From: Sideroxydans sp. CL21
GTDB lineage: Bacteria; Pseudomonadota; Gammaproteobacteria; Burkholderiales; Gallionellaceae
Assembly: GCF_902459525.1 (NCBI RefSeq)
Contig: NZ_LR699166.1
Coordinates: forward strand, 2,368,501 to 2,432,500
Length of the DNA stretch: 64,000 nucleotides
Direction: 5' to 3'
Below are positions 54,668 to 63,124 of the stretch, one piece after another; the first letter of the stretch is position 1, and every line of letters starts with the position of its first letter. The notes under the pieces were generated by a model. That model saw only the letters and a program-made list of their open reading frames with translations. It searched no databases and had not been told where the DNA came from. The position numbers and the translations under genes are program-made.

Positions 54668-54741
54668 CCCGGTGGTCGGCTTGCTTTCTGGGTGCTGATA
54701 TTGATTAAGGAATTAGTCCTGAAATCGAAAAGGAAGTAAAC

Positions 54742-54855
54742 ATGTCACACAAATTGGCCAACATTACCCGCTCCATCGGAAACTACCGCTACTACCGCAG
54801 GAACGGATTCAATTCCAGAACATCATGGCGCTTGGCCAGCATGACACTTCCGTAG
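54742..54855 (+). CDS. 37-residue basic protein
   Basis: AAAAGGAAG lies a few bases before the ATG. The product is short, basic and Tyr/Arg-rich (SIGNYRYYRRNGFNSRTSWRL at its centre is landmark only). The high proportion of Arg, Tyr and Ser suggests nucleic-acid or ribosome binding. It is probably a real small gene, because the ribosome site is strong and the frame is bounded between similar genes. Confidence 0.5.
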   Translation: MSHKLANITRSIGNYRYYRRNGFNSRTSWRLASMTLP

Positions 54856-54960
54856 TCTAACCCGTCACAAATTTAGGGAGGAACAAAATCGGGTTCTGAG
54901 GGTGATGGTAGATGTCCAGATCGGCTTCCGTACAACATGGAAATTCGAAGGAGAATCGTC

Positions 54961-55167
54961 GTGACTCTGAAAGAAATACAACGCATGGCCAAGTTGCAAA
55001 GTATCGATCCCGGCATACTTTCTAAAAGCGAATTGATCAGGGCAATTCAGAAGATCGAGGGCAACTTCGACTGCTTTGCATCCGCCCACGATGGAATATG
55101 CGATCAAACAGGATGCATCTGGCGTGAGGACTGTTTTGAAGCATCAAAACGAGGATCACCATCATGA
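54961..55167 (+). CDS. SAP-motif protein with a four-cysteine tail
   Basis: A 68-residue protein starting at GTG (54961) behind AAGGAGAA. Residues 1-32 form a SAP-type helix-extended loop-helix (TLKEIQRMAKLQSIDPGILSK and ELIRAIQK), a putative nucleic-acid-binding motif. The rest contains four cysteines (Cys38, 47, 52, 58) in NFDCFASAHDGICD and GCIWREDC, likely a zinc site. Similar SAP/cysteine proteins occur across proteobacteria. The gap to cfa (55168-55385) shows nothing else on the plus strand. Confidence 0.75.
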   Translation: MTLKEIQRMAKLQSIDPGILSKSELIRAIQKIEGNFDCFASAHDGICDQTGCIWREDCFEASKRGSPS

Positions 55168-55385
55168 TCATGCGCTTGTAATATGAACTCGTGTCCTCAA
55201 CCCACAGCGATGGCTTCAAATCGTTCAAGGATTGCCAGAGCACACGCTTAGAATTATCCCAAGCTTCCATAACCCTGATATGCCACGGGTTGACCGGATC
55301 CGCTTTTTTGCATATTTTTATCATTACCTTAGCGGGAGCAATTGGAGCTTGATCACGCAGAACTAGTGCGCGCAAGGAGGCCGGC

Positions 55386-56708
55386 ATGGAACGAGAGCGA
55401 TCCGAACCTACGAGTGATCCGATAAACGGTGGCTTCAGTTATCTGGCGACCGCTCAGGAACAGCGCCCATCTCTCGGGAAAATGCTTTCCGCTGCAGAAA
55501 AATTCCTACTAGAGAAGATCATGCAGGCTTTCGGGAATCCTCCCGTGCATGTCGTGCTATGGAATGGCCTTGAAATCCAGAACCATAATGGCGATACGGT
55601 GGCGCGAATATTCATCCGCGACCGGGATGCGTTATTTAAATTGTTTCTGAACCATGAACTCAATTTCGGGGAGTTGTACTCGGCCAAACGCATAGAGGTA
55701 CAGGGCGATCTATTGGATTTCCTGGAAGCCGTGTTTCGGGTCTGGCCGTTACCTACTCAGGACAAGACGATCGACAGACTATTGGCTCCGTTCATTGATA
55801 TACGGAACAACACGATCATAGGATCGCGCCGCAACATCCGGCACCACTACGATATTGGCAACGACTTCTACAAGCTTTGGCTCGACGAACGCATGCTCTA
55901 CACTTGCGCATATTTCCCGCACCCGGACGCGAGTCTGGAGGATGCGCAAATTGCCAAGATGGATCACGTCTGCCGCAAGCTGGGCTTAAGGCCCGGAGAT
56001 AAGGTTGTTGAAGCCGGTTGCGGCTGGGGCGCCCTGGCAATGCACATGGCGAAACACTACGACGTCACGGTGCAAGCCTACAATATTTCCCGTGAGCAGA
56101 TATCCCACGCACGGGACCGTGCGCACGCTGAAGGACTGGACGGAAAGGTCGAGTTCATTGAAGACGACTACCGCAACGTGAAAGGCAAGTTCGATGCCTT
56201 TGTTTCGGTCGGCATGCTCGAACATGTCGGGACGGATCACTACCGGGAACTGGGGAAAGTGATAGATCGCAGCCTGAAGGATAGCGGCCGCGGCCTGATC
56301 CACACGATAGGCCTGAATTATCCGCGGCCCATGGATGCATGGGCGGAGCGACACATCTTCCCAGGCGCCAACCCTCCCAGCCTTGCCCAGATGATGCAGA
56401 TCTTCGAGCCCTATGACTTTTCGGTTCTGGATGTGGAAAATTTGCGGCTGCACTATGCCAAGACGCTTGAACATTGGTTGCAACGGTATGAAGAGAACGT
56501 CGAGCAAGTAAGCAGAATGTTTGACGAGCAATTCGTGCTGGCATGGCGCCTTTACCTTGCAGGTTCTCTTACATCCTTCAAGACCGGAAACATGCAACTT
56601 TTCCAGGTGACCTTCTCCCGCGCGGGCAACAACCAGATACCCTGGACCAGACGATACCTGTATGAACCGGAATACCAACCCACCGGAGAAGCTGATGGAA
56701 ACCTGTGA
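55386..56708 (+). CDS. cfa: cyclopropane-fatty-acyl-phospholipid synthase
   Basis: A 440-residue SAM-dependent enzyme that adds a methylene bridge to unsaturated acyl chains of membrane phospholipids. The SAM site is VVEAGCGWGALAMHMA, and VGMLEHVG and the LHYAKTLEHWLQRYEEN region are characteristic of Cfa. GCAAGGAGG precedes the ATG at 55386. It overlaps the following FAD oxidoreductase by 14 bases. Cyclopropane formation is usually induced on entry to stationary phase or under acid stress. Confidence 0.95.
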   Translation: MERERSEPTSDPINGGFSYLATAQEQRPSLGKMLSAAEKFLLEKIMQAFGNPPVHVVLWNGLEIQNHNGDTVARIFIRDRDALFKLFLNHELNFGELYSAKRIEVQGDLLDFLEAVFRVWPLPTQDKTIDRLLAPFIDIRNNTIIGSRRNIRHHYDIGNDFYKLWLDERMLYTCAYFPHPDASLEDAQIAKMDHVCRKLGLRPGDKVVEAGCGWGALAMHMAKHYDVTVQAYNISREQISHARDRAHAEGLDGKVEFIEDDYRNVKGKFDAFVSVGMLEHVGTDHYRELGKVIDRSLKDSGRGLIHTIGLNYPRPMDAWAERHIFPGANPPSLAQMMQIFEPYDFSVLDVENLRLHYAKTLEHWLQRYEENVEQVSRMFDEQFVLAWRLYLAGSLTSFKTGNMQLFQVTFSRAGNNQIPWTRRYLYEPEYQPTGEADGNL

Positions 56709-57801
56709 TGCGCTTATCGTAGGCGGCGGCCCCGCAGGATCAAGTTGTGCACGGCAACTGCGCCAGTATGGCATGGACGTCCTGGTAATGGACAAGGCAT
56801 TGTTCCCTCGCGAAAAGGTTTGTGCCGGCTGGATCACGCCCGCTGTAGTGGAAGCGCTGCAACTGGATACTCAGGATTATGCCCTGCAACATGTGTTCCA
56901 GCCGATCACTGCCTTCCGGACCGGCCTGATTGAGGGCGGAAATGTGGAGACAAGATATCCAACCACGGTCAGCTATGGCATACGCCGTTACGAGTTTGAC
57001 GACTATCTGCTGCGCCGCTCTGGTGCACGTCTGCAACTTGGTCAGGCATTGAAATCGATACAAAGGAACGGCAATCAATTCATCGTCAACGATGCGGTCT
57101 CGACTCCTCTGATAATCGGCGCAGGCGGACATTTTTGCCCGGTTGCGCGCTTCATGGGTGCTCAGCTAGGAGGGAGCGAACCTGCAATCACTGCCAAGGA
57201 AATCGAATTCAAAATGAGCCTGGAGCAGAGCAGTGTTTGCGGAGTTCAAGGTGACACTCCTGAACTCTACTTTTGCCGTGATATGAAGGGATACGGCTGG
57301 TGCTTCCGCAAAGGCGACTATCTCAATATCGGGCTCGGACGCGAAGACAACCACCTGCTTTCTGAGCAACTTGAACGTTTTTGCGAATATCTCAAAGAGC
57401 GCGGCAGAATTCCGATGGGTATTCCGGACAGATTCCATGGACATGCGTACCTGCTTTATGGGCATTCCGTTCGCAACCAGATCGATGACGGCATGCTGCT
57501 CGTAGGCGATGCGGCCGGGCTGGCGTATCCGCAAAGCGGCGAAGGAATCAGGCCGGCTGTTGAGTCCGGTCTCATGGCCGCGGCCACTATCCTGGAAGCA
57601 CAGGGAGACTACCGCCGCCAGCAGTTAATGCCATACAGTTCTCGCTTGCTTGCGCGCTTTGGCGCTGCGCCCGCGCCAGGCAACGCAGGGCAATCGTTCG
57701 CCGGTAAACTGCTCGCCGGGTTATTGCTGAAAAACAAATGGTTCACCCGCCATGTGGTTCTGGATCGCTGGTTTCTGCACACACATCAACTGGCCATATG
57801 A
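56695..57801 (+). CDS. FAD-dependent oxidoreductase, geranylgeranyl-reductase family
   Basis: A 368-residue flavoprotein. The dinucleotide motif is ALIVGGGPAGSSCARQLR and the second FAD motif GMLLVGDAAGLAYPQSGEGIRPAVESG. This group reduces isoprenoid or fatty-acyl double bonds. Translational coupling to cfa (the start overlaps its end) suggests joint lipid modification. I chose the ATG at 56695 behind GGAGAAG; the 33-base longer frame adds residues absent from the conserved N-terminus. Confidence 0.88.
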   Translation: METCDALIVGGGPAGSSCARQLRQYGMDVLVMDKALFPREKVCAGWITPAVVEALQLDTQDYALQHVFQPITAFRTGLIEGGNVETRYPTTVSYGIRRYEFDDYLLRRSGARLQLGQALKSIQRNGNQFIVNDAVSTPLIIGAGGHFCPVARFMGAQLGGSEPAITAKEIEFKMSLEQSSVCGVQGDTPELYFCRDMKGYGWCFRKGDYLNIGLGREDNHLLSEQLERFCEYLKERGRIPMGIPDRFHGHAYLLYGHSVRNQIDDGMLLVGDAAGLAYPQSGEGIRPAVESGLMAAATILEAQGDYRRQQLMPYSSRLLARFGAAPAPGNAGQSFAGKLLAGLLLKNKWFTRHVVLDRWFLHTHQLAI

Positions 57802-57810
57802 ACATCAAGC

Positions 57811-58389
57811 TCAGCGGTCCCGTGTGCGCCAGAGACGGATAACAATATAACCACCCACCATGCCGCCCAAATGAGCAAAATGCGCAACCCCGGCCTGGCT
57901 TCCTGTCGCACCAAGAATCAGCTCGATGCCTGCATACAAGGTCACAAACAACCATGCCGGGAGAGCAATGGGCGGAAAAATGAGCATGAGCATCCTGTTC
58001 GGAAAGAACATACCGTAGGCAAGCAACAAACCAAACACGCCGCCTGATGCTCCTATCGTCGGGTAAACACTGCCGGTCACACTCGTGACGAACAACTGCA
58101 TAAGCCCCGCCGACAGGATGCTGGCAAAATACAGGAGGAGAAATGACCGATGCCCCATCAGGTACTCCAGTTCACGGCCAAACATCCAGAAACCGTACAT
58201 GTTGAAGGCGAGATGGGTGATGCTGGCGTGCAAAAAAGCATACGTTAGCAACTGCCAGGGCATGAAACCCGCCCCGAAAGGCCACAGGGCGAATCCGCTG
58301 ACGGCAGGCTCACCCGCGCCGATCTCCAGCAGAAACCCGGCAACGGTCAAAAATATAATGGTCCAAATAGTGGACAAAGGGCTGCGCAC
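57811..58389 (-). CDS. rhomboid intramembrane serine protease
   Basis: A 192-residue six-helix rhomboid. The catalytic Ser115 lies in TIGASGGVFGLLLAYG and His173 in VAHFAHLGGMVGGY; the HASITHLAFNMYGFW segment is the conserved loop-helix 2. The start is GTG at 58389 behind GGAGG, ten bases after the stop of the convergent FAD gene at its other end. Bacterial rhomboids cleave membrane proteins within or near the bilayer; no substrate is suggested by context. Confidence 0.93.
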   Translation of the reverse strand: MRSPLSTIWTIIFLTVAGFLLEIGAGEPAVSGFALWPFGAGFMPWQLLTYAFLHASITHLAFNMYGFWMFGRELEYLMGHRSFLLLYFASILSAGLMQLFVTSVTGSVYPTIGASGGVFGLLLAYGMFFPNRMLMLIFPPIALPAWLFVTLYAGIELILGATGSQAGVAHFAHLGGMVGGYIVIRLWRTRDR

Positions 58390-58574
58390 CGCTTACCTCC
58401 TATGCACTCAGCCGAGTCTCGATTGAGTTTCACCGGCCGTGCCGTCGCATGTCTGATCGATACCACGCACTGTTTATATGGGGTCATACATCGACCGGCA
58501 ATTCCCGGCTGCAATGTGCAAGTTCGATATGAATTCATCGACCAACCGTTCTTGCACAGCAAGCGTCGCTTAAC

Positions 58575-59090
58575 TTACCAGATTTTCCTCCACCAACGAC
58601 CGGTCTTTTCAACCATTTCCATGAAGACTGCCGTCGCTTCGCGTTCCCACGCGGCAATCGAGAATCCGCTGTTGCGCAGTGCGGAGCTATATTTTTTATC
58701 GCTATCCTGAATGTGTTCCTTGAGCCACAACTTGAGAAAACTCAGCAGTTCAAAATGAATCGGTTTTTCATCGATCAAGAATTTTTTGCTTAGTTGATCG
58801 AGTCGCTCTATTAACTTCCTGTGTTCAAGTTTATGCGCTTCGAAACCCTCGTAGTTGGCCTGTTGCATCAGCTTCTCTTCAAGCGCGAAATGCGTTTTTG
58901 TGTAGGCCACAAGGTCATCGAGTATGACGGCGATTTCCTTATCGGCTTGCCGCCTTGAGACAGCGATGAATAAGTGATTAAGAATGCAGATCAACTCCTG
59001 ATGTTGATTGTCGATTGTATTGATATCGACGCTGTAGTCTGGCGACCACTTGAAGAAAATCTCTTCGTCTGACATGGCAAACTCGGACAT
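58575..59090 (-). CDS. bacteriohemerythrin under a c-di-GMP-I riboswitch
   Basis: A 171-residue hemerythrin: DNQHQEL, THFALEEKL, EHRKL and WLKEHIQDSDKK give the expected His and acidic diiron ligands. A longer C-terminal helix (ALRNSGFSIAAWEREATAVF, ending RWWRKIW) is unusual. GGGGAGG lies five bases before the ATG at 59090. Its 5' leader carries a GEMM-I (c-di-GMP) aptamer at 59215-59304, 125 bases upstream, so expression probably responds to c-di-GMP. It is less like the paralogues at 48717 and 60571. Confidence 0.92.
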   Translation of the reverse strand: MSEFAMSDEEIFFKWSPDYSVDINTIDNQHQELICILNHLFIAVSRRQADKEIAVILDDLVAYTKTHFALEEKLMQQANYEGFEAHKLEHRKLIERLDQLSKKFLIDEKPIHFELLSFLKLWLKEHIQDSDKKYSSALRNSGFSIAAWEREATAVFMEMVEKTGRWWRKIW

Positions 59091-59609
59091 TATTACCTCC
59101 CCTCGTTATGGATTAGTGCTCGCTTGATATTGAAACGAGTTCAATTAAGTCAGATAAATATCTCCTCCCAATTGATTTCAACGACCGACGGAGCTGGAGA
59201 GAGGCACAGGAATGGAAACCCATGTCGCAGTCCCGCTACCATAGTTACCCTTAGGCCGGAGACTTTGCGCCCATACTTTTCAGTACGTTTGCCAAGCAAG
59301 GTTCAGAATATTCCCTATTCAATTTATGGTCAATATGACCAGCAGCCCGGCATGTATTCCCAGGCAGGCCCCATTTCGCAAGTTTCCAAGTGGAACTCAG
59401 AATTTATCCTATTTCACGCGCAAGGATATTGAATGTGCATGGTAGTAACCATGATCCATGAAATTTAATTCATCCAGTTCTTCGCAGTGATTTCTTATAA
59501 TTATCCAAGCCTGTGCGTAAATTTTTTGAGAACTCCTAATTTTGGCTGCGGTGTCTGAATGCGGCACGCAAATCAACAATTTTATTTGCATGGAATGACA
59601 GGAGGTTTT
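59091..59609. other. divergent control region of the riboswitch-linked hemerythrin and the SPFH lipoprotein
   Basis: About 520 bp: the leader of the minus-strand hemerythrin (with the riboswitch) and the promoter region of the plus-strand lipoprotein. A small hairpin ATGGT-AGTA-ACCAT sits near 59439-59452. No other gene is supported. Confidence 0.6.
59215..59304 (-). ncRNA. cyclic-di-GMP-I (GEMM-I) riboswitch aptamer
   Basis: Read on the minus strand, the sequence contains the GEMM-I core in order: GGCAAAC, a stem GTACT closed by a GAAA tetraloop and AGTAT, then GGGCGCAAAGTCTCCGGCCTAAGG, with TATGGTAGCGGG on the far side. CCTAAG and TATGG form the 11-nucleotide receptor that the GAAA loop docks into, and CTCCGGCCTAA and GGTAGCGGG match the Vibrio cholerae Vc2 aptamer base for base. 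The outer stem pairs GAACC (59300-59304) with GGGTTTC. It precedes the hemerythrin gene on the same strand. I see no clear terminator, so control may act on translation. Confidence 0.9.
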
Positions 59610-60443
59610 ATGAAAAACTCATTGCTTATTGCTGTCATGGGTTGCGTAGTGATTTCATTGTCGGCCTGCACAACTGTCCAGTCCGGAATGGGAGCCGTCG
59701 AATGGACTCCCAGCAGCGGGACATTAAAAGAGCCCATCGGAGAAGGCTTCCATATAGTCTCGCCTTTCAGCGAAATCTATCAATACGATTTAAGGGAGCA
59801 GGAACATCAGGAAAGCCTTGATGTACTGGCTAACAACGGTCTTTCCATCATTCTCGATACCTCGATCCTATTTAAGCCTGTCAACTCCGAGCTTTTTCTT
59901 CTCCAGACAGAAATCGGACCGGACTATTATCGGATTCTCCTTGGCCCGCTTCTCCGTAGCGGGGCGCGGAAAGTTGTAGGACGTTACAGCCCGGAAGAAA
60001 TTTACTCTACCAAACGTGAAGAAGTCGAAAAAGAAATATTCGCGGAGGTCAACCGGAAACTTCAATCCAAACACATTCAGGTCGATGGAATCTTGATCCG
60101 GGATGTTCACCTTCCCAAAGTCGTCCAGGAAGCAATCGAACTGAAACTCCAGCAAGAGCAAAGGGCTCTCGCCATGCAGTTTGTCCTCGATAAGGAAAGA
60201 AAAGAAGCCGAGCGTAAAAAAATTGAAGCCGCAGGGATAGCCGATTATCAACTACTGATTGGAAAAGGCTTGACTGATGCCCTTCTTCAATGGAAACAGA
60301 TTGAAGCCATTGAGAAACTGGTTCAATCTCCCAACAGCAAGACAATTATTCTGGATGCAGGGAAAGGAAATCTTCCATTGATTCTGGACACCAGAACTTT
60401 TGAGCCGGAGTCCAAGCCCAATGGCGCGGGGAAGGCGCACTAA
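59610..60443 (+). CDS. prohibitin-like SPFH-domain lipoprotein
   Basis: A 277-residue protein with a lipoprotein signal (ISLSACTT, Cys20) and a Band-7/SPFH (prohibitin-type) domain (DYYRILLGPLLRSGARKVVGRYSPEEIY). A charged coiled coil follows (about 175-225, LDKERKEAERKKIEAAG). Most SPFH proteins are anchored by a hydrophobic segment; a lipidated form is less common, suggesting an outer-membrane or periplasmic scaffold. GGAGG precedes the ATG at 59610. Confidence 0.88.
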   Translation: MKNSLLIAVMGCVVISLSACTTVQSGMGAVEWTPSSGTLKEPIGEGFHIVSPFSEIYQYDLREQEHQESLDVLANNGLSIILDTSILFKPVNSELFLLQTEIGPDYYRILLGPLLRSGARKVVGRYSPEEIYSTKREEVEKEIFAEVNRKLQSKHIQVDGILIRDVHLPKVVQEAIELKLQQEQRALAMQFVLDKERKEAERKKIEAAGIADYQLLIGKGLTDALLQWKQIEAIEKLVQSPNSKTIILDAGKGNLPLILDTRTFEPESKPNGAGKAH

Positions 60444-60570
60444 ATTCCGTTCCAGCAGCGGCCATTCACATTTTCAGGGGAACCGATGTCAAAAATGGGT
60501 TGTTCATAATGGTCATGTCGCACCAATTTGATCGCCTTAATGTGATAAAGAATATTTGGACCGGTAGCCT

Positions 60571-60999
60571 TCATTGACGCTTCGCTTTGATTGTTGCGAA
60601 AAAGTCAGCGTATTGCATATCTTCAGTCAGAATATGATTGATCAGAATTTGTTTAATGACCAGCGCAGCGTCCACCCATTCCGCGTCTAATCCATAGGGC
60701 ACAAACGAGTCCTGAATTCTTTTAAGTGTATTCTTCACAATATTGTGTGAAATTGCATGCCCTTCAGCATTAGGATATTGCCGCTCTCGAAAGAGTTTTT
60801 CTTCTTGCTCAAAATGTTGATTTGCATCCTCAATGACATCCTGCAATCGCTTCTTGATCTCTGTTGCCTTCATTCTTTCTGTGATGGAAAGATTAAGCTC
60901 GTTGATCAGCAAAATGAAGCGTTTGTGATCCTCATCGATTTCGGGAATGCCCACACTCATTCCATCATTCCATTCAATCTTCCACTGCGGTTTTTTCAT
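60571..60999 (-). CDS. bacteriohemerythrin (paralogue of 48717-49139)
   Basis: A 142-residue hemerythrin with IDEDHKRF, HFEQEEKLF, ISHNIVK and INHILTEDMQY. It matches the protein at 48717-49139 along its whole length with mostly conservative changes, so a duplication that also carried flanking sequence is possible. Presumed role: oxygen binding. It is convergent with the SPFH lipoprotein gene, 127 bp away. Confidence 0.92.
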   Translation of the reverse strand: MKKPQWKIEWNDGMSVGIPEIDEDHKRFILLINELNLSITERMKATEIKKRLQDVIEDANQHFEQEEKLFRERQYPNAEGHAISHNIVKNTLKRIQDSFVPYGLDAEWVDAALVIKQILINHILTEDMQYADFFATIKAKRQ

Positions 61000-61103
61000 C
61001 GAAAATGTCTAATGACTATCTATCAAGCCTGCCGACTCAAAAACTACAATGCACTGCATAAAGCGTTTTGCCGTATGCGCTGATCGAGTCGAGGTATTTG
61101 TGA

Positions 61104-61334
61104 CTACCCGGAAATACTTTCTTGTGTGGCGAGCAAAGAGGCAATGTCCTTGATGAAGGTATTCTGCCCCTTCTTCATTATTACTTCATGATGCGCAGCA
61201 CAGTTGACTATTTCGCAGTGGCGGTACATCTGCTTTAGTTTGCGCTCAGCTTCCTCTTGATCCCTGGCTGAGATCATAAGGCGCTCGATTGGTAGGCCAT
61301 CACGCGTCCTTATGGAAAATTTGAATTTTTGCAT
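61104..61334 (-). CDS. small soluble protein of unknown function
   Basis: A 76-residue protein (FKFSIRTRDGLPIERLMISA and on) behind the strong site GGAGGGG. The first half, with RDQEEAERKLKQMY, has the appearance of a helical domain seen in many short proteobacterial proteins that follow the pattern 'xFxIxTRxGxxVxxxxIxAxDxxxAExKLxxMYxxCEI'. Two cysteines are present. It is unassigned and lies between two hemerythrin/Hsp70 loci. Confidence 0.65.
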   Translation of the reverse strand: MQKFKFSIRTRDGLPIERLMISARDQEEAERKLKQMYRHCEIVNCAAHHEVIMKKGQNTFIKDIASLLATQESISG

Positions 61335-61617
61335 GAACTCCCCTCCAAAGGGTTCTTCATTAAAACGGCAATTTTTTATGTTGCCTTTAGTCGTTTTGCA
61401 CTCTATGCAACCAGCTACCTTATAACCATATCATAGGAATGGTTAATTGTCTGCTTTCTTTAATAGGGGCGCGCTCAAAAACCAAGTGCAAATAATGCAG
61501 CGTGAGTCAACGGTCGGCCAAGCGGCCACGGCAAGCGCATCCATTCGACTTTTGCCCGCGATGGCGGTAGCATCGCCGCCCATTTTTATCGGCCCGGTTT
61601 TAGGCCATCTCCCGCCC

Positions 61618-62883
61618 ATGCCTGTTGAAACTCCCGCCCGCGCCTGCGGCATCGATTTCGGTACATCCAACTCGACGGCTGGCTGGCTGCGCCCTGGTCA
61701 GCCGCCCTTGCTGGCACTGGAAGACGGCAAGTTCACCTTGCCCTCCGTGATATTTTTCAATGCCGACGAAAACACCGTCAGCGTCGGTCGGGCCGGCCTC
61801 AACGAATATCTGGAAGGCTACGAAGGCCGTCTGATGCGCGCCTTGAAGAGCCTCTTGGGCAGCAGCCAGATGGAAGGCAGAACCGAAGTTCAAGGGCGCT
61901 CGCGGACGTACGTCGAATTGCTAACCCAGTTCATCGCCGAACTCAAGCAGCGAGCCGAAGCGGCAGCGGATAGATCTTTCGACCAGACCGTGTTCGGCCG
62001 CCCTGTGTTTTTCGTGGATGATGATACGGAAGCCGACCGCAAAGCCGAGGCGACCCTTGAAGCCATCGCCCGCGCCACCGGCTTCCGCGAGGTGAGTTTT
62101 CAGTATGAACCCATTGCCGCGGCCTATCACTACGAACGCCAGATCGACCGCGAGGAACTGGTGCTGATCGCCGACATCGGCGGCGGAACCTCGGACTTTT
62201 CACTGATCCGGCTCTCGCCGCAACGGGCTCGCGTCGCGGATCGGCGCGACGATCTGCTGGCCAACGGAGGCGTGCACATAGGCGGCACCAACTTCGACCA
62301 GCAACTGAGTCTGGCCGGGGTGATGCCCCTGCTTGGCTATCGCAGCAAGCTCAAGCGGGGCCTGGAAATGCCCTCCAGCTACTACATGAACCTGGCCACC
62401 TGGCACACCATCAATCAAACCTATACACGCCGGACGTGGGCCGACCTGCAGGAACTATATCTGGACACCCAGGCACCTGAAGCCCTGGACCGGCTGTTCA
62501 AGCTGATCCGCGAACGCGCCGGCCATTGGCTGGCAATGCAAGTGGAGGAAGCCAAGATCGCCTTGTCCGCTGGCGATAGCGCCATCCTGCATCTGGATCG
62601 GCTGGCACCGGATCTGCGCCACACGCTAACCCGTATCGAGTTCGAACAGGCTTCGACGCACTTGGTGGAGCGGATCGGGAGCACCCTGAGCGCTTTGCTG
62701 GCAAAGGCCGATGTGCATTGCGAGAGAGTAGATACGGTGTTTTTCACGGGCGGCGCCAGCGGAGTGCCATTGCTGCGCGAACATATCGCCTCCCTGCTGC
62801 CCCAAGCACGTCGCATAGAAGGAGACTTGTTCGGCAGTATCGGCACAGGCCTCGCGGTAGAGGCGCAACGCCGCTTCGGCTGA
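61618..62883 (+). CDS. Hsp70-family protein (YegD-like)
   Basis: A 421-residue ATPase with actin/Hsp70 nucleotide-binding motifs: CGIDFGTSNSTAGW (phosphate 1), LIADIGGGTSDFSL (phosphate 2) and FFTGGASGVPLL (adenosine). The substrate-binding domain of DnaK is absent, as in YegD-like proteins. The frame is open further up (to a TTG at 61447), and the true start is uncertain; I used the ATG just before the conserved domain, although it has no good ribosome site. Function: possible chaperone-like or regulatory ATPase. Confidence 0.8.
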   Translation: MPVETPARACGIDFGTSNSTAGWLRPGQPPLLALEDGKFTLPSVIFFNADENTVSVGRAGLNEYLEGYEGRLMRALKSLLGSSQMEGRTEVQGRSRTYVELLTQFIAELKQRAEAAADRSFDQTVFGRPVFFVDDDTEADRKAEATLEAIARATGFREVSFQYEPIAAAYHYERQIDREELVLIADIGGGTSDFSLIRLSPQRARVADRRDDLLANGGVHIGGTNFDQQLSLAGVMPLLGYRSKLKRGLEMPSSYYMNLATWHTINQTYTRRTWADLQELYLDTQAPEALDRLFKLIRERAGHWLAMQVEEAKIALSAGDSAILHLDRLAPDLRHTLTRIEFEQASTHLVERIGSTLSALLAKADVHCERVDTVFFTGGASGVPLLREHIASLLPQARRIEGDLFGSIGTGLAVEAQRRFG

Positions 62884-63063
62884 CGACACCAACCGGCGAC
62901 TGCCTCTCGGCCGAAGTGACCCTGGTGGTTTTCTGAAATGCTCCTCGGCTGCGCCTGCCAGAAGGTCTGCTTCAATATTTGAACTCACAATTGCAAACCG
63001 TTTAGCTCCCTGGCGATCGTCAGTTTTGTGCCCCTATTTTGAATAACCCTGCAAACAACTGGC

Positions 63064-63092
63064 TTGACAATAGATAGTTAGCTACCTATTAT
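63064..63092 (+). promoter_or_regulatory. marR promoter with an internal palindrome
   Basis: TTGACA and TATTAT are separated by 17 bases, and the spacer holds the palindrome-like ATAGTTAGCTACCTAT, a MarR-type operator shape. Binding there would block RNA polymerase, giving autoregulation of marR and the FUSC gene. Confidence 0.8.
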
Positions 63093-63124
63093 TGAATTAA
63101 CTCATTCATCTGTGGCCGCGTCCA

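Noticed and set aside
55037-55387. 116-codon minus-strand frame between the SAP-motif gene and cfa
   Set aside because: It overlaps both neighbours, covers the cfa ribosome site and lacks a supported start; the short protein-like stretch it contains is not enough.
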